A DNA stretch of 64,000 bases from Strix aluco. Taxonomy: Eukaryota > Chordata > Aves > Strigiformes > Strigidae. The stretch lies in contig NC_133942.1 of NCBI RefSeq assembly GCF_031877795.1, positions 3,224,001-3,288,000 of the forward strand, given 5' to 3'. Of the stretch, positions 1 to 11,840 are shown piece by piece. The translations under genes and the position numbers were made by a program. The first letter of the stretch is position 1; every line of letters begins with the position of its first letter. The notes beneath the pieces were generated by a model. That model did no database searches, was not told the DNA's origin, and was given only the letters and a program-made list of their open reading frames with translations.

Positions 1-423
1 TCCGAAAGGCCGAACTGAGACTGATTGCAATGATCGCCATGGAAACAAAGCTATAAAACAAAGAAGAGGGAGATGTGAGAATTAAGAACTGGTAGTTAGA
101 AATATGTAAACTGACACTGAGGTTAGAAGAATGATTTTGGGAAACTGAGGTAGCATTATGTAACACCATGTTTTGTGAAAAACAGCAGTAAAAAACACCA
201 CCTGCAGAGCGTGGTGAGCATGTAAGTAATAAACAAGCACAACCTGAAGGTCAGTAGGATGTAAAAGTAAAAACGAACCAATGTAAACAGGTGGAAATAA
301 ATTGGGAGCTTGCACATTGTGCAGCAGTGTTTGCTCTTGGCAATGCCCCCCCTTCAACAAACTGGTGTGAGTTTGTCTTTCTTCTGTGCGTCGCCAATCC
401 TGGCTGGACTGAGACTGACAGCA
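1..423 (+). mobile_element. Probable ERVK-like LTR remnant
   Basis: The segment has an LTR-like layout, with A-rich sequence, an AATAAA signal near 296 and a U5-like tail. It ends where an ERVL-type LTR begins part-way through its length at about 424. I infer that one LTR was inserted into, or recombined with, the other. The left end lies outside the window. The family assignment is tentative. Confidence 0.4.
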
Positions 424-956
424 TTCTGTTCCTGAAGGAGCGCACCCCATGGAAAAGTCCCATGCTGAAGCAGTTCATGAAGAAGTGCAGCCCATGGGAA
501 GGACCCACACTCCATAAGTTCATGGAGAACTGTCTTCCATAGCTGGGACCCCATGCTGGAGCAGGGGAAGAAAGTGAGGAGGAAGGAGCAGCACAGACAA
601 TATGTGATGAATTGACCACAACCCCCACTCCATATCCCCCTCTGCTGCTTGGGGGGAGGAGGTAGAGAAATAGGGAGTGAAGATGAGCCCAGGAAGAAAG
701 AAGGGGTGGGGAGAAGGTGTTTTAAGATTTGTTTTCATTTCCAATGATCCTACTCTGGTGTGATTGGTAGTAAATTACATTTATTTCCCCAGGTGGAGTC
801 TGTTTTTCCCGTGGTCTTAAGTGGTGAATGTCTTTCCTGTCCTTATCTCTACCCACAAACCTTTTGTTATATTTTCACTCCCCCTGTCCAGTGGAGGAGG
901 GGGAGTGACAGAGCAGCCTAGTGGGCACCTGGCAGCCAGCCAAGATCAACCCACCA
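424..956 (+). mobile_element. Partial ERVL-type LTR (same insertion as 35164-36276)
   Basis: The sequence matches the 3' half of the complete LTR at 35164-36276, and both are followed by the same target sequence gagcagc and the same 3' flank. It is therefore a duplicated copy of one ancestral insertion, not a separate one. It is partial. Confidence 0.75.
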
Positions 957-1258
957 GAGCAGCTGTAGTTTCAGGTGTAGGGAAGAGAAGCTGGTGGGGA
1001 TGTGCTGCTTGGGATGTGTGGTAAAGGTCAGTTTCTTAAGTTCACCTCAAGAACTAACAAGATTGGACCTCTTAACGCTCCCTTTTGTCTTCATTTAACT
1101 TGCTTGTCTTGTAAATAGAAGAATTTCCCATCCATGCAGGCATTTCTGGAGGGAGGCAAGAACCAGTATGGCAGGCACAGGAGTGGCCAGTTCAGGTAGC
1201 TGGAGTACCATGACTGCAGTGTGGCCAATTGCAGGCAGCCCAAAAAGGGACTATGCCA
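957..1258 (+). other. Flank shared with 36277-36587
   Basis: The stretch is paralogous to the DNA between the LTR and tRNA-Ser at 36277-36587. I see no gene in it. Confidence 0.7.
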
Positions 1259-1340
1259 CATAGTTGGCAGGATTCGAACCTACAAGGGGAAACCCCAATG
1301 ACTTTTTAGTCCATCGTCTTCACCACTCAGCCACAACTAC
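1259..1340 (-). pseudogene. tRNA-Ser(AGA)-derived pseudogene
   Basis: These 82 bases align with the intact tRNA-Ser copies at 36588 and 43765 and keep the acceptor ends and the GGTTCGAATCC T-arm. The anticodon arm is damaged: the loop reads CTAAAAA instead of CTAGAAA, and its 3' stem no longer pairs fully with ATGGA. A mutated serine tRNA with an AAA anticodon and a mismatched stem is unlikely to work. It marks an older copy of the tRNA-Ser, keratin-flank and keratin unit. Confidence 0.75.
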
Positions 1341-3535
1341 CTGCTCCAGCACTCTCTGCACTGCTGATCACAAGCCCTGTACACTGACACCAGGCTCCCT
1401 GGCAGATTCAGGGCAATGTGCCAGTTGAATGTTTGCAGCTGGGACCTGCACTGAGCATGACAGACACCCAATATAAGGCTTCCAGGGGCCCTAAGAGGTG
1501 CAGTCACAGGGATTACACAGGTAAGAAGGGAAGGCAGCTGGTAGAGACAACCAGGCACAATGAGAGTTGGAGGGATATAAGAAGGGTGAGGACATTCCTG
1601 CAGGGAAGACTGTGATATCCTGTTATCACCAAGAGCCCCACGGAGATGCAGGGTGGGGTCAAGCCTTGATCAAAGGCCACAACTGCTGTGCATGTTCTTG
1701 GAGTGTATGGGGGACGGTTTGCGAGAGTGGGAGAGTTCTATGGAAAGCGCAAGGTAGAGCCTGGCTGAGGAAAAGTGTGGAGGGGCAAAGTGAGAATAAA
1801 TGGGAGGTGTGGATGACTTGGAGGGAGACAGGAGACAGCTTGTGTCGGTGGAATAGGTTTGTCTGGATGGTTTTGCCAGCTCTGGCAAGCACTGTGCAAT
1901 GCCTGAGCATGGACCAAAATGCCAAACGGCCTGCAAAACCGATCATTTCCATCACTAGATGAAAATAGCTCTGATTCCCTTTTGGCTCTGGAGGAGGAGA
2001 GTGGTGCTGAGTAGATGGTATGGAGGTGGTACATGTGGCAGGGCCTGTCTGCATGCAGGGCAAGGGTGGGAGGTAGTTGCGGTGGAGATGGCGAGCACAA
2101 GGAGCGGCTTGAGGAACGGTGTGTGCAGGTGGCTGGAGGGAGGAGGCCGGCCAGTCTGTGAAGTGGAGGAGCAGGAGGCCGTCCAGGCTCTGATCTGGAG
2201 GAGCAGGAGGCAACACTGCCCACAGGTGCGCTGGTGGAATAGTGCTGAGCACAGCTGCCTTCCAAGCAGTTGTCCCGTCTTCGTGATTCCTGGCCAATGC
2301 TGGCAAACGGCTCTTCAGCCTGGCTCCAGGACGGGTGCCTTCACATCTTCTGCAGGCAGGCTCTTCTGCTCAGAAACCACCCAGCTTTCCCCTGGGGTTT
2401 CAAGCCACGGCCCTCGCCTCCCTGCAGCCTTGAGACCAGCTGAGACCAGTGCTTTCTGCCTGCTGGGAGGGCTCCAGGCTTGAGTCTTCACTGCAGTGCT
2501 GGTACGGGAGCCAGGAGAGAGGCTTTTTTGGCCTGGCACAGAGCTGGTCCTGCTGCTGCCGCTGCTGTGGCTGGTTGCACCTGGCGAGGAAAGCGTGCTG
2601 CCGTGGCAGGGTGCAGATGAAGATCAATAATGCCTGGGTGGTGCTCAAGGGACAGACTGTGCTTCATGAGGCCGGGTATGCAATTTGGCTGTGTGGTGAG
2701 AGGAGGCCTATTCTTTGTGCGATGGCTCAAAGGCCTGTCCGTCTGAGCTGAAGTCACCCTGGAGACGCTGACCTACCCTCTCCAGGCTCCGGCATCGCAG
2801 AGACACCCTGAAGTTTACTGGAACTGCGTGTAACAATGCTCCTGGAAACTAAGAACTGAGACACCCTCATTGCTCTTGCAGCTTACGGCCTGTGGGCCAA
2901 GGCAAACACAAGGCGCCTCTCATAACTGGATTCTCTACCGAACGGGGACAAAGCTTCTCAAGTCTCTCACTCCAGGGTTGCTTAAAGGAAAAAAAGCCAT
3001 GCTCTTTGCTGTGCTGACAGTCAAAAACCATCCTGGGCAGTGGGGTTGTATGTGGGGTTTGTGTTAGCACACGAGTTACAGACTCCCACTCTGTCATCAG
3101 CAGTCCTACGAGTAGGTGGAGTTAAGAACGGGAGGATCATGATTGCGCATGTCAGTTCCCTATGGAAATGCCCACCCTAACCTCATCTGGCAGTCTCACT
3201 GCCTACGTCCAGCCATGAAAAGAGGTGCTTTTCTCCTTTCCTCTCCATACGCATGCCCTGGAATTTATTCCCACAGCACCATAGAAAAAGAGAGAAGTGC
3301 CATGACTGTTTTTCATACGATGTTTGTGAGCAAAAATTAAGAGGACCAAAATGCTCATTCAAACTATCTGTATTAAATACCTCAAGGAACAATGTGGCAA
3401 CTGGCCCCACAGGCCCATGATCAGCAGGTTACAGATTCATGCACAACGACTCTGAGGCTTTTTGGTGCTCTGCTATCAGTTGAGGGAGCTCTATCCCCAA
3501 CTGGTGGTGAGCTCAGGACAGAAGTCAGTGCTCTT
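1341..3535 (-). repeat. Keratin 3' flank block, copy A
   Basis: About 1.9 kb (1630-3535) recurs downstream of keratins B (9940-11830), D (20550-22450), F (37090-39560, interrupted) and D' (58010-59880). It contains degenerate repeats of gcctcctgctcctcca and reading frames of up to 215 codons. Those frames overlap on both strands and match no family I know, so I treat the block as non-coding. The part from 1341 to 1630 resembles 36670-37090. Confidence 0.8.
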
Positions 3536-3615
3536 CCTTGCAGAGCAGAGGGTTAACTGAGGCAGGAGGAGAACAAACCACCACAGGACTCCACACAGCT
3601 CTGCTGCACAAAGTC

Positions 3616-3621
3616 TTTAAT
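3616..3621 (-). terminator. Poly(A) signal of keratin A
   Basis: ATTAAA on the minus strand is followed about 15-20 bases on by the likely cleavage site and then by GT-rich DNA. The 3'UTR is about 430-450 bases. The same signal is present in B, C, D, D', E and E'. Confidence 0.75.
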
Positions 3622-4046
3622 GAGAAGGAAGAAACGCAGTGGCACAGAACAGAGACCAAGAAACACATCTGCAGGGTTCAGGGAGGCACAGAGAATGGCC
3701 CGTTTCCCAAGGACAAGCTCCACACAAAGCGCTTGCCTTTTCCCATTCTGCTCTACCTGCTGGCCATCCCAGACCACCAAGAGCAGTCCCTAACTCCGGC
3801 ACCCTCCCCCCAGCAGCAGGAGGTTCAGCAAAGCAGAAGAGAACGAGCCCTTTCTCGAGGAGCTCAGAGCGAAGCAGAACCATAGGAGACATGACGAGGC
3901 CTGCCGTGCAGTGAGGAGAAGTGGGCACAGGTCTCTTGCACCAAGTGGGAGGAGGACACCCAGCCCATCTGCAAGCCAGGGCCACGCTCCTGCTGCTGCA
4001 AGGTCCCTGTCTTCCATCCTGCTCCAAAGGACACGATCCACCAGCT

Positions 4047-4364
4047 TCAGCAGTTCATACTGCAGCGGGGGGGAGGCAGACACAGCCCTGACCCTCCCAG
4101 GCCAAGGGAGCCCCCAGAAGAGATGGGAACCCCCCCGGAGCTGAGGGAGCTCCCAACAGCAGCCGACAGAGAGGATCCCACGGCTGTGCTCTGGGGGAAA
4201 GAGGTGAGGATGGGGCCCGGCAGGGTCACCACCACCGGGGAGGCCTCGATGAACACCGTCGAGTCAGCGCAGCGGGCGACACAGGGCTCAGTGCAGCTGC
4301 TTGCCAGTGGGGTTGGGCCAGAGGCACCGCAGGGGCGTGGGGGACAGGGTCTGCAGCAAGACAT
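4047..4364 (-). CDS. Feather-type beta-keratin A
   Basis: This is a structural corneous beta-protein of feather cells, expected to polymerise into the 3-4 nm filaments of barbs and barbules. The 105-residue product has a Cys-rich N-terminus (Cys 3, 4, 7, 12, 24, 28, 32), a beta-sheet core at about 32-65 containing [12 protein letters not shown] and AVGSS, a Ser/Gly-rich tail and three C-terminal Cys (95, 101, 105). Classic feather keratins are about 97-100 residues. The whole CDS lies in exon 2. The chosen ATG follows the splice acceptor by 21 bases (exon 2 starts at 4385). The intron is 4386-4924 (539 bases, GT-AG) and exon 1 ends at 4925. A poly(A) signal lies at 3616-3621. The protein is identical to B, C, F and D'. 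The gene points away from B. Confidence 0.93.
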   Translation of the reverse strand: MSCCRPCPPRPCGASGPTPLASSCTEPCVARCADSTVFIEASPVVVTLPGPILTSFPQSTAVGSSLSAAVGSSLSSGGVPISSGGSLGLGGSGLCLPPPRCSMNC

Positions 4365-4924
4365 CTCTCAGTGAGGGAGGCAAACCTGAAACACAGAGCA
4401 GGCAGGAAGCACCAAATTCAGTATCAGCCTGTCTTTCTTTTCCTCAGCTCTCTCTGTGGACACTGTATGCTTTAAAAGCTCAGACTGTGCCTACATCTCC
4501 CATGACCCTCATTGTGCCCTCCAAGTGGCACGGTACAGGAAGGCTGACCCACGTAGGGATAGGACCCAGCACAGTGGGTTTGAAGCACCCGTGGAAACAC
4601 TGATCACAGCCCACCTCCAGAACGTGCAGTGCTGATCTTGAAGGCACTGGATGCACCTGGCCGTTTGGTTAGAGACCATCTGCTGCAGGTGCAAATTCTG
4701 GTGGGCAGGCCTCCCTGCAGCTGAGCCCCATTGATTCCCTTCTGCTTGGAAGAACCCCCTCTTCCCAGGCCTCCCCAGCCACCTCCGCCAAAAGGGAAAG
4801 AGGTGACAGCCCTTCAACTGTTCTATTGCAGGGCCAAGCCGAGGCAGCCCAAGTGTCAACCTGAGCAGCCACCATGACAGCAGTTCAGCCCACAGAGAGA
4901 GAGATGCAGCAGACTCAGGCTTAC

Positions 4925-5115
4925 CTCGTTCCTCGAGGAAAGAGAGGCAAGAGAGGAGGATGCAGAGCCTGGAGCAGTGCAGGCTTTTATGCTGTGTCCC
5001 CGAGCCCCGTGGGGCCACAAACATTCCTTGCTCATGAAGCATCTGAACACCTAGCAGTTGTCGCTTGCCGAGGACTCGCTGGTGATTCAGCCCTTGCCTC
5101 TTTCATCTGAAATAT
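4925..5115 (-). promoter_or_regulatory. Promoter and exon 1 of keratin A
   Basis: A TATA-like box (cataaaag, 4984-4991) sits about 30 bases before the inferred start of a short non-coding exon 1, which ends at the donor gag|gtaag (4925/4924). Upstream sequence to about 5115 is nearly identical to the B, C, D and D' promoters. Beyond 5115 the match to the B side stops abruptly. The transcription start is inferred. Confidence 0.8.
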
Positions 5116-8100
5116 TTTGCTCCTGCTGCATATCATCTAATATCAATATAACTAAGTTGTGTTCACACCTGCTAAGACCAATTTCCTCAGAGCTCTCAGT
5201 CTAGCTGTGCAGAGATTTTAAGCGGCTTTCCATGACGTGGATCAGTTCCTTACATCGCCTTCTTCACCGTGAGGCTGGCAACCAGTCACGGTGAAATTCA
5301 GTTTCAGGGACACCCCAAGTCAGCTCTGAAGTGCTTTCAGTGCATGGCGTCACGCCAACACTGGGAGACATCTCTCTCCCAGCGGGTCATGGTAGGGTCG
5401 CAGGAGATGGTGGGAGAAGAGACTCACGTCTCCAGAGATGCGGTAAAGCTCAACGACAAGGAAGCACCATTGTGGTCTGTGGGGATGCCCCTTGTAGGCA
5501 GGTGGCATGTAGGCAGGAAGTCTTTGATTACGCTCATCAGGCTCTGCCACAGACTGGTGTTGCGATCAAAGACATGTCCGCGTCCTTGCCCCTTCCCTGA
5601 AAGAGACCCACACCCAGCGTGGCCTGTTTGGCTCAGGGAGTTCATCCCAGACGCCAGAGGCCACCATGGCCTGCTTTTGAGGAGAGGCTCGGGGCACGGA
5701 GCCAAGAGCTCCTGGCCCTTTACACTGGGTCAGGGATGGGGTGGCCCATTCCATGCATTTCCCATTTCAAAGGGACATTGGATCAGTCTCCCAGAGCACT
5801 GGGAGTCATCATGATGTGGAAGAGTTGGGAAAAACCCTGAGCTCCTGGCAAACATGAGTCAGCCTGCTGTGGACTTCAGTGGACATGGTGGCCTGGCCTC
5901 AGGCATGCCAGGGATACCATAGCCCATAGCCTCATTCCTCCAATACATCTGCTTTCCCCAAGGACTTTGCCACACATTTTAGCACCGTTCCTGAAACAAG
6001 TGGAACTTTTATGCTGGCCTGTTCTGCTGCTGCTACCTTGCAAGGTGTTGCTTTTGGTGGCTGCTCAGGGGCCCATGAGACCCAGTGCACCCCAGAGTAA
6101 TGAAGGTCAGACGGGACCGCTGGTAGTCCTCTGCTCCTGCTCGGAGCAGACCAAACTTCCCAGTTACCTCAGGAAGCACTGGGCCTTGTGCCATTGACGA
6201 CTGAACACTGCCGCTGTCAGAGAGGTCACTGTCTCTTGTGCAGCTCTTCCCGGGTTGAATGGCAGTTTTCATGTGGTGCGTGTGATGACACGTCAAGGAT
6301 GCCCACTTGTCTACCTCGTTCTCAGCAGGGTTGTTTCATCCCACTTTAAAACCCACCTAGTTCTAGGTTTGATCTGCTTGAGCTAAGAGGTTGGAGAGCA
6401 CAAGGGCTGGGTGTGTGCGAGGCATGCCGCCGTCTCTGCGTTTCATTTTTATGCCACTGACTAGAAATCCCTTCTGGGCAGAAGGGCTGGAGAGAGGAGA
6501 GAAAATCTGTCCCAGCACGGCTTTCACTGTAAATGGCGGGGGGAGCCTTCACTCCTAATCCTGATAGTTACTTCCTGTCCATCTCCAGACCTCACCCCAT
6601 AACCCTGGCATCTGCTCACCAGTGCTGCTGGCACCCTCAGTGTCATCTGGTGGCCCACTTGTGGGAGGCTCAGCTGTGAGAGCCTCTGGCTGGTAGGGTG
6701 GGGAGCAGGCCTCAAGCCCCTGTTCAGGTGAAAGCAGACCTGTTTGGTGGATCCATGGTTGGCGTGGGTCATCTCAAAAGGGCCTTTCCAACTCAAGCTG
6801 TTTGTCGAAAGCTGAGGAGAGGGAGGGTTGCCCTTCCCTTGCCTCTGCAGAGGACACATCTGGATTGGTGTGCCCCATTTTGCATCCCCAGGGGCAAGAG
6901 AGGTGGTGGTGATGATCTCTCATGGAGAGAGGTACTGGCAGAGGAGCAGGCGGGACGTAAGGGCTGGAGCGAGGGACGTATGGGGTGAGGCCGAGGGCAC
7001 TAGGTTTGTGGAGCCTGGCGGAGATGAGCAAAGTGGGGAGGAGGGAATGGAACAGCTGTCTCCCATCAGCTCCAGGAGGTTAGAGAGAGGATGGAGCCAG
7101 ACTCTCCTGAGAGGTGCACTGCTAAAGGGCAAGGGGCAACAACCACAAGTTGCAACAAGGGAAATGTCTTTTTGGGAAAAGCAGTGACACAGCTCATGGT
7201 GCAGCCCTGGAAGAGCTACTCAAGAGACAGGGACCTCTCTGACAGTGGCAGTGTTCAGAAGTCAACAGGACAAGGCCCAGAGCCTGCGGAGGTACCTGGG
7301 AAGTTTGGTCTGCACAGAGCAGTGGATCGGAGCAGAAGACCTCCAGAGGCCCATTGCAACCTTTGTTGTTCTGGGGGACACTGCGTCACACGAGCCCCTG
7401 AGCAGCCACCAAAAGCCACCATGCCACGGAAGACAAAAAATGCAGGAGATTGCAGAGAAGCACCAGTTGATTCAGGAATGGTGCTAAAATGTGTGGAAAT
7501 ACCCTTGAGGAAGGCGGCACTTTGGGGCTATGAGCTCTGGTATCCCTGGCACGCATGGGAACCAGGCCACCGTGTCCACTGAAGTCCACAGCAGGCTGAC
7601 TCATGTTTGCCAGGAGCTCAGGGTTTTTCCTGACTCTTCCACATCACGATGACTCCCAGTGCTCTGGGAGACTGATCCAATGTCCCTTTGAAATGGGAAA
7701 TGCATGGAATGGGCCAGCCCATTCCTGACCCAGAGTAAAGGGCCAGGAGCTCTTGGCTCTGTGCCCCGAGCCTCCCCTCAAAAGCAGGCCATGGTGGCCT
7801 CTGGCCTCTGGGATGAACTCCCTGAGCAGAACAGGTCAATTTGCGTGTGGGTCTCCTTCAGGGAAGGACGTGGGCACGGCTTTGCTCACATCACCCTCTG
7901 TGGCAGATGAGCGTAAGCAAGGTCCTCACGGCCATCAGTCCTGCCCGCAGGGGACATCCTTCCAGCCCACAATGGACTTTGCCGTTGAGTTGAGCTTTGC
8001 CTCACCCCTGGTGAGATGAGTCTCTTCTCCCACCATAGGGGATTGTGCCGTCTTGCCCTGCTGCCTGAACTTACTCACAGTGTGTCTACGTGACCCGTGG

Positions 8101-8359
8101 GGGGAAATGTCTCTCAGGGTTAACCGGAGTGCCTGCACTGACAGCACTTGACTTGAGGTGTCCCTCAAAGCTGAATTTCACTGTGACTGGTGGCCATGCT
8201 CGCCATGAAGAAGGCAAAGTGACAAAGGCAATCTGTATCATGCAAACCCACTTCAAATCCCCTTGTACACTAGCCTGAGACCGCTGAGTTGATTGGACTT
8301 AGGAAGCTGGGACACAGATGAATCATTTCGATGTTCAGTGGTGTGAAGCGGGATCACAA
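5116..8359 (+). repeat. Intergenic region between keratins A and B (diverged inverted repeat)
   Basis: The two halves (about 5200-6300 and 7150-8270) are inverted copies of each other. By eye they are roughly 75% alike, against near identity of the genes outside. A non-repeated centre of about 0.8 kb lies at 6340-7100. I recognise no gene. It probably holds the shared regulatory DNA of the divergent pair. A nearly identical direct copy lies at 15720-18960. Confidence 0.75.
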
Positions 8360-8549
8360 CATTTCAGATGAAAGAGGCAAGGGCTGAATCACCAGCGAGT
8401 CCTCGGCAAGCGACAACTGCTAGGTGTTCAGATGCTTCATGAGCAAGGAATGTTTGTGGCCCCACGGGGCTCAGGGACACAGCATAAAAGCCTGCGCTGC
8501 TCCAGGCTCTGCATCCTCCTCTCTTGCCTCCCTTTCCTCGAGGAACGAG
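8360..8549 (+). promoter_or_regulatory. Promoter and exon 1 of keratin B
   Basis: A TATA-like cataaaag lies at 8483-8490. Exon 1 (starting at about 8512, inferred) ends at 8549 before gtaag. The sequence mirrors the keratin A promoter, and the shared tract ends near 8360. Confidence 0.8.
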
Positions 8550-9109
8550 GTAAGCCTGAGTCTGCTGCATCTCTCTCTCTGTGGGCTGAACTGCTGTCAT
8601 GGTGGCTGCTCAGGTTGACACTTGGGCTGCCTCGGCTTGGCCCTGCAATAGAACAGTTGAAGGGCTGTCACCTCTTTCCCTTTTGGCGGAGGTGGCTGGG
8701 GAGGCCTGGGAAGAGGGGGTTCTTCCAAGCAGAAGGGAATCAATGGGGCTCAGCTGCAGGGAGGCCTGCCCACCAGAATTTGCACCTGCAGCAGATGGTC
8801 TCTAACCAAACGGCCAGGTGCATCCAGTGCCTTCAAGATCAGCACTGCGCGTTCTGGAGGTGGGCTGTGATCAGTGTTTCCACGGGTGCTTCAAACCCAC
8901 TGTGCTGGGTCCTATCCCTACGTGGGTCAGCCTTCCTGTACCATGCAACTCGGAGGGCACAATGAGGGTTGTGGGAGATGTAGGCACAGTCTGAGCTTTT
9001 AAAGCATACAGTGTCCACAGAGAGAGCTGAGGAAAAGAAAGACAGGCTGATACTGAATTTGGTGCTTCCTGCCTGCTCTGTGTTTCAGGTTTGCCTCCCT
9101 CACCGAGAG

Positions 9110-9427
9110 ATGTCGTGCTGCAGACCCTGTCCCCCACGCCCCTGCGGTGCCTCTGGCCCAACCCCACTGGCAAGCAGCTGCACTGAGCCCTGTGTCGCCC
9201 GCTGCGCTGACTCGACGGTGTTCATCGAGGCCTCCCCGGTGGTGGTGACCCTGCCGGGCCCCATCCTCACCTCTTTCCCCCAGAGCACAGCCGTGGGATC
9301 CTCTCTGTCGGCTGCTGTTGGCAGCTCCCTCAGCTCCGGGGGGGTTCCCATCTCTTCTGGGGGCTCCCTTGGCCTGGGAGGGTCAGGGCTGTGTCTGCCT
9401 CCCCCCCGCTGCAGTATGAACTGCTGA
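9110..9427 (+). CDS. Feather-type beta-keratin B
   Basis: A 105-residue feather-type beta-keratin, a structural filament protein of feather cells, with the same protein sequence as A, C, F and D'. The N-terminus [16 protein letters not shown] leads into the core [12 protein letters not shown], and ten cysteines are available for disulphide cross-links. Exon 1 ends at 8549, the intron is 8550-9088 (539 bases, same length as in A), exon 2 starts at 9089 and the ATG lies 21 bases later. A longer open frame upstream of this ATG runs through the intron and is not coding. The poly(A) signal is at 9853-9858. B is transcribed away from A. The two genes and their outer flanks are nearly identical, but their intergenic halves are not, which suggests recent gene conversion. 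Confidence 0.93.
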   Translation: MSCCRPCPPRPCGASGPTPLASSCTEPCVARCADSTVFIEASPVVVTLPGPILTSFPQSTAVGSSLSAAVGSSLSSGGVPISSGGSLGLGGSGLCLPPPRCSMNC

Positions 9428-9852
9428 ATGCGGCAGGTCATCCCTTTTGGAGCAGGATGGAAGACAAAGACCTTTCAGCAGCAGGATCATGGCCCTGGCT
9501 TGCAGATGGGCTGGGTGTGCTCACCTCACCTGTCAGGAGGGATCTGTGCCCACTTCTCCTCACTGCACAGCAGGACTCGTCATGTCTCCTGTGGTTCTGC
9601 TTCGCTCTGAGCTCCTCGAGAAAGGGCTCGTTCTCTTCTGCTTTGCTGAACTTCGTGCTGCTGGGGGGAGGGTGCCAGAGTTAGGGACTGCTCTTGGTGG
9701 TCTGGGATGGCCAGCAGGTAGAGCAGAATGGGAAAAGGCAAGCGCTTTGTGTGGAGCTTGTCCTTGGGAAACGGGCCATTCTCTGTGCCTCCCTGAACCC
9801 TGCAGATGTGTTTCTTGGTCTCTGTTCTGTGCCACTGCGTTTCTTCCTTCTC

Positions 9853-9858
9853 ATTAAA
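9853..9858 (+). terminator. Poly(A) signal of keratin B
   Basis: ATTAAA is followed by a likely cleavage site near 9875 and a GT-rich element. Confidence 0.75.
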
Positions 9859-9879
9859 GACTTTGTGCAGCAGAGTGGT

Positions 9880-11840
9880 GTGGAGTCCTGTGGTGGTTTG
9901 TTCTCCTCCTGCCTCAGTTAACCCTCTGCTCTGCAAGGAAGAGCACTGACTTCTGTCCTGAGCTCACCACCAGTTGGGGATAGAGCTCCCTCAACTGATA
10001 GCAGAGCACCAAAAAGCCTCAGAGTCGTTGAGCATGAATCTGTAACCTGCTGATCATGGGCCTGTGGGGCCAGTTGCCACATTGTTCCTTGAGGTATTTA
10101 ATACAGATAGTTTGAATGAGCATTTTGGTCCTCTTAATTTTTGCTCACAAACATCGTATAAAAAACAGTCATGGCACTTCTCTCTTTTTCTATGGTGCTG
10201 TGGGAATAAATTCCAGGGCATGCGTATGGAGAGGAAAGGAGAAAAGCACCTCTTTTCATGGCTGGACGTAGGCAGTGAGACTGCCAGATGAGGTTAGGGT
10301 GGGCATTTCCATAGGGAACTGACATGCGCAATCATGATCCTCCCGTTCTTAACTCCACCTACTCGTAGGACTGCTGATGACAGAGTCTGTAACTCGTGTG
10401 CTAACACAAACCCCACATACAACCCCACTACCCAGGATGGTTTTTGACTGTCAGCACAGCAAAGAGCATGGCTTTTTTTCCTTTAAGCAAGCCTGGAGTG
10501 AGAGACTTGAGAAGCTTTGTCCCCGTTCGGTAGAGAATCCAGTTATGAGAGGCGCCTTGTGTTTGCCTTGGCCCACAGGCCGTAAGCTGCAAGAGCAATG
10601 AGGGTGTCTCAGTTCTTAGTTTCCAGGAGCATTGTTACACGCAGTTCCAGTAAACTTCAGGGTGTCTCTGCGATGCCGGAGCCTGGAGAGGGTAGGTCAG
10701 CGTCTCCAGGGTGACTTCAGCTCAGACGGACAGGCCTTTGAGCCATCGCACAAAGAATAGGCCTCCTCTCACCACACAGCCAAATTGCATACCCGGCCTC
10801 ATGAAGCACAGTCTGTCCCTTGAGCACCACCCAGGCATTATTGATCTTCATCTGCACCCTGCCACGGCAGCACGCTTTCCTCGCCAGGTGCAACCAGCCA
10901 CAGCAGCGGCAGCAGCAGGACCAGCTCTGTGCCAGGCCAAAAAAGCCTCTCTCCTGGCTCCCGTACCAGCACTGCAGTGAAGACTCAAGCCTGGAGCCCT
11001 CCCAGCAGGCAGAAAGCACTGGTCTCAGCTGGTCTCAAGGCTGCAGGGAGGCGAGGGCCGTGGCTTGAAACCCCAGGGGAAAGCTGGGTGGTTTCTGAGC
11101 AGAAGAGCCTGCCTGCAGAAGATGTGAAGGCACCCGTCCTGGAGCCAGGCTGAAGAGCCGTTTGCCAGCATTGGCCAGGAATCACGAAGACGGGACAACT
11201 GCTTGGAAGGCAGCTGTGCTCAGCACTATTCCATCAGCGCACCTGTGGGCAGCGTTGCCTCCTGCTCCTCCAGATCAGAGCCTGGACGGCCTCCTGCTCC
11301 TCCACTTCACAGACTGGCCGGCCTCCTCCCTCCAGCCGCCTGCACACACCGTTCCTCAAGCCGCTCCTCGTGCTCGCCATCTCCACTGCAACCACCTCCC
11401 ACCCTTGCCCTGCATGCAGACAGGCCCTGCCACATGTACCACCTCCATACCATCTACTCAGCACCACTCTCCTCCTCCAGAGCCAAAAGGGAATCAGAGC
11501 TATTTTCATCTAGTGATGGAAATGATCGGTTTTGCAGGCCGTTTGGCATTTTGGTCCATGCTCAGGCATTGCACAGTGCTTGCCAGAGCTGGCAAAACCA
11601 TCCAGACAAACCTATTCCACCGACACAAGGTGTCTCCTGTCTCCCTCCAAGTCATCCACACCTCCCATTTATTCTCACTTTGCCCCTCCACACTTTTCCT
11701 CAGCCAGGCTCTACCTTGCGCTTTCCATAGAACTCTCCCACCCCTACACACCAAGAACGTGCACAGCAGTTGTGGTCTTTGATCAAGGGTTGACCCCACC
11801 CTGCGTCTCCGTGAGGCTGGAGGTGCTGCCAGGAGGTCAC
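9880..11840 (+). repeat. Keratin 3' flank block, copy B
   Basis: This is an inverted copy of 1630-3535 and a direct copy of 20490-22450. It holds the same gcctcctgctcctcca-like repeats and the same overlapping open frames of up to 206 codons. No gene is recognised. Confidence 0.8.

Noticed and set aside
6000-6020. TATA-like cataaaag on the minus strand inside the A|B intergenic region, as in keratin promoters
   Set aside because: No exon 1-like sequence or donor follows it, and the inverted partner half lacks it.
9011-9109. Possible N-terminal extension of keratin B (and equivalents in C, D, E, E', F, D')
   Set aside because: The extra codons run through the polypyrimidine tract and the AG acceptor, so they are intron. 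The ATG after the acceptor matches the usual feather keratin N-terminus.
9391-9857. Open frames overlapping the keratin 3' ends and 3'UTRs
   Set aside because: They are out of frame with the keratin, repeat in every copy because the DNA is duplicated, and match no known family.
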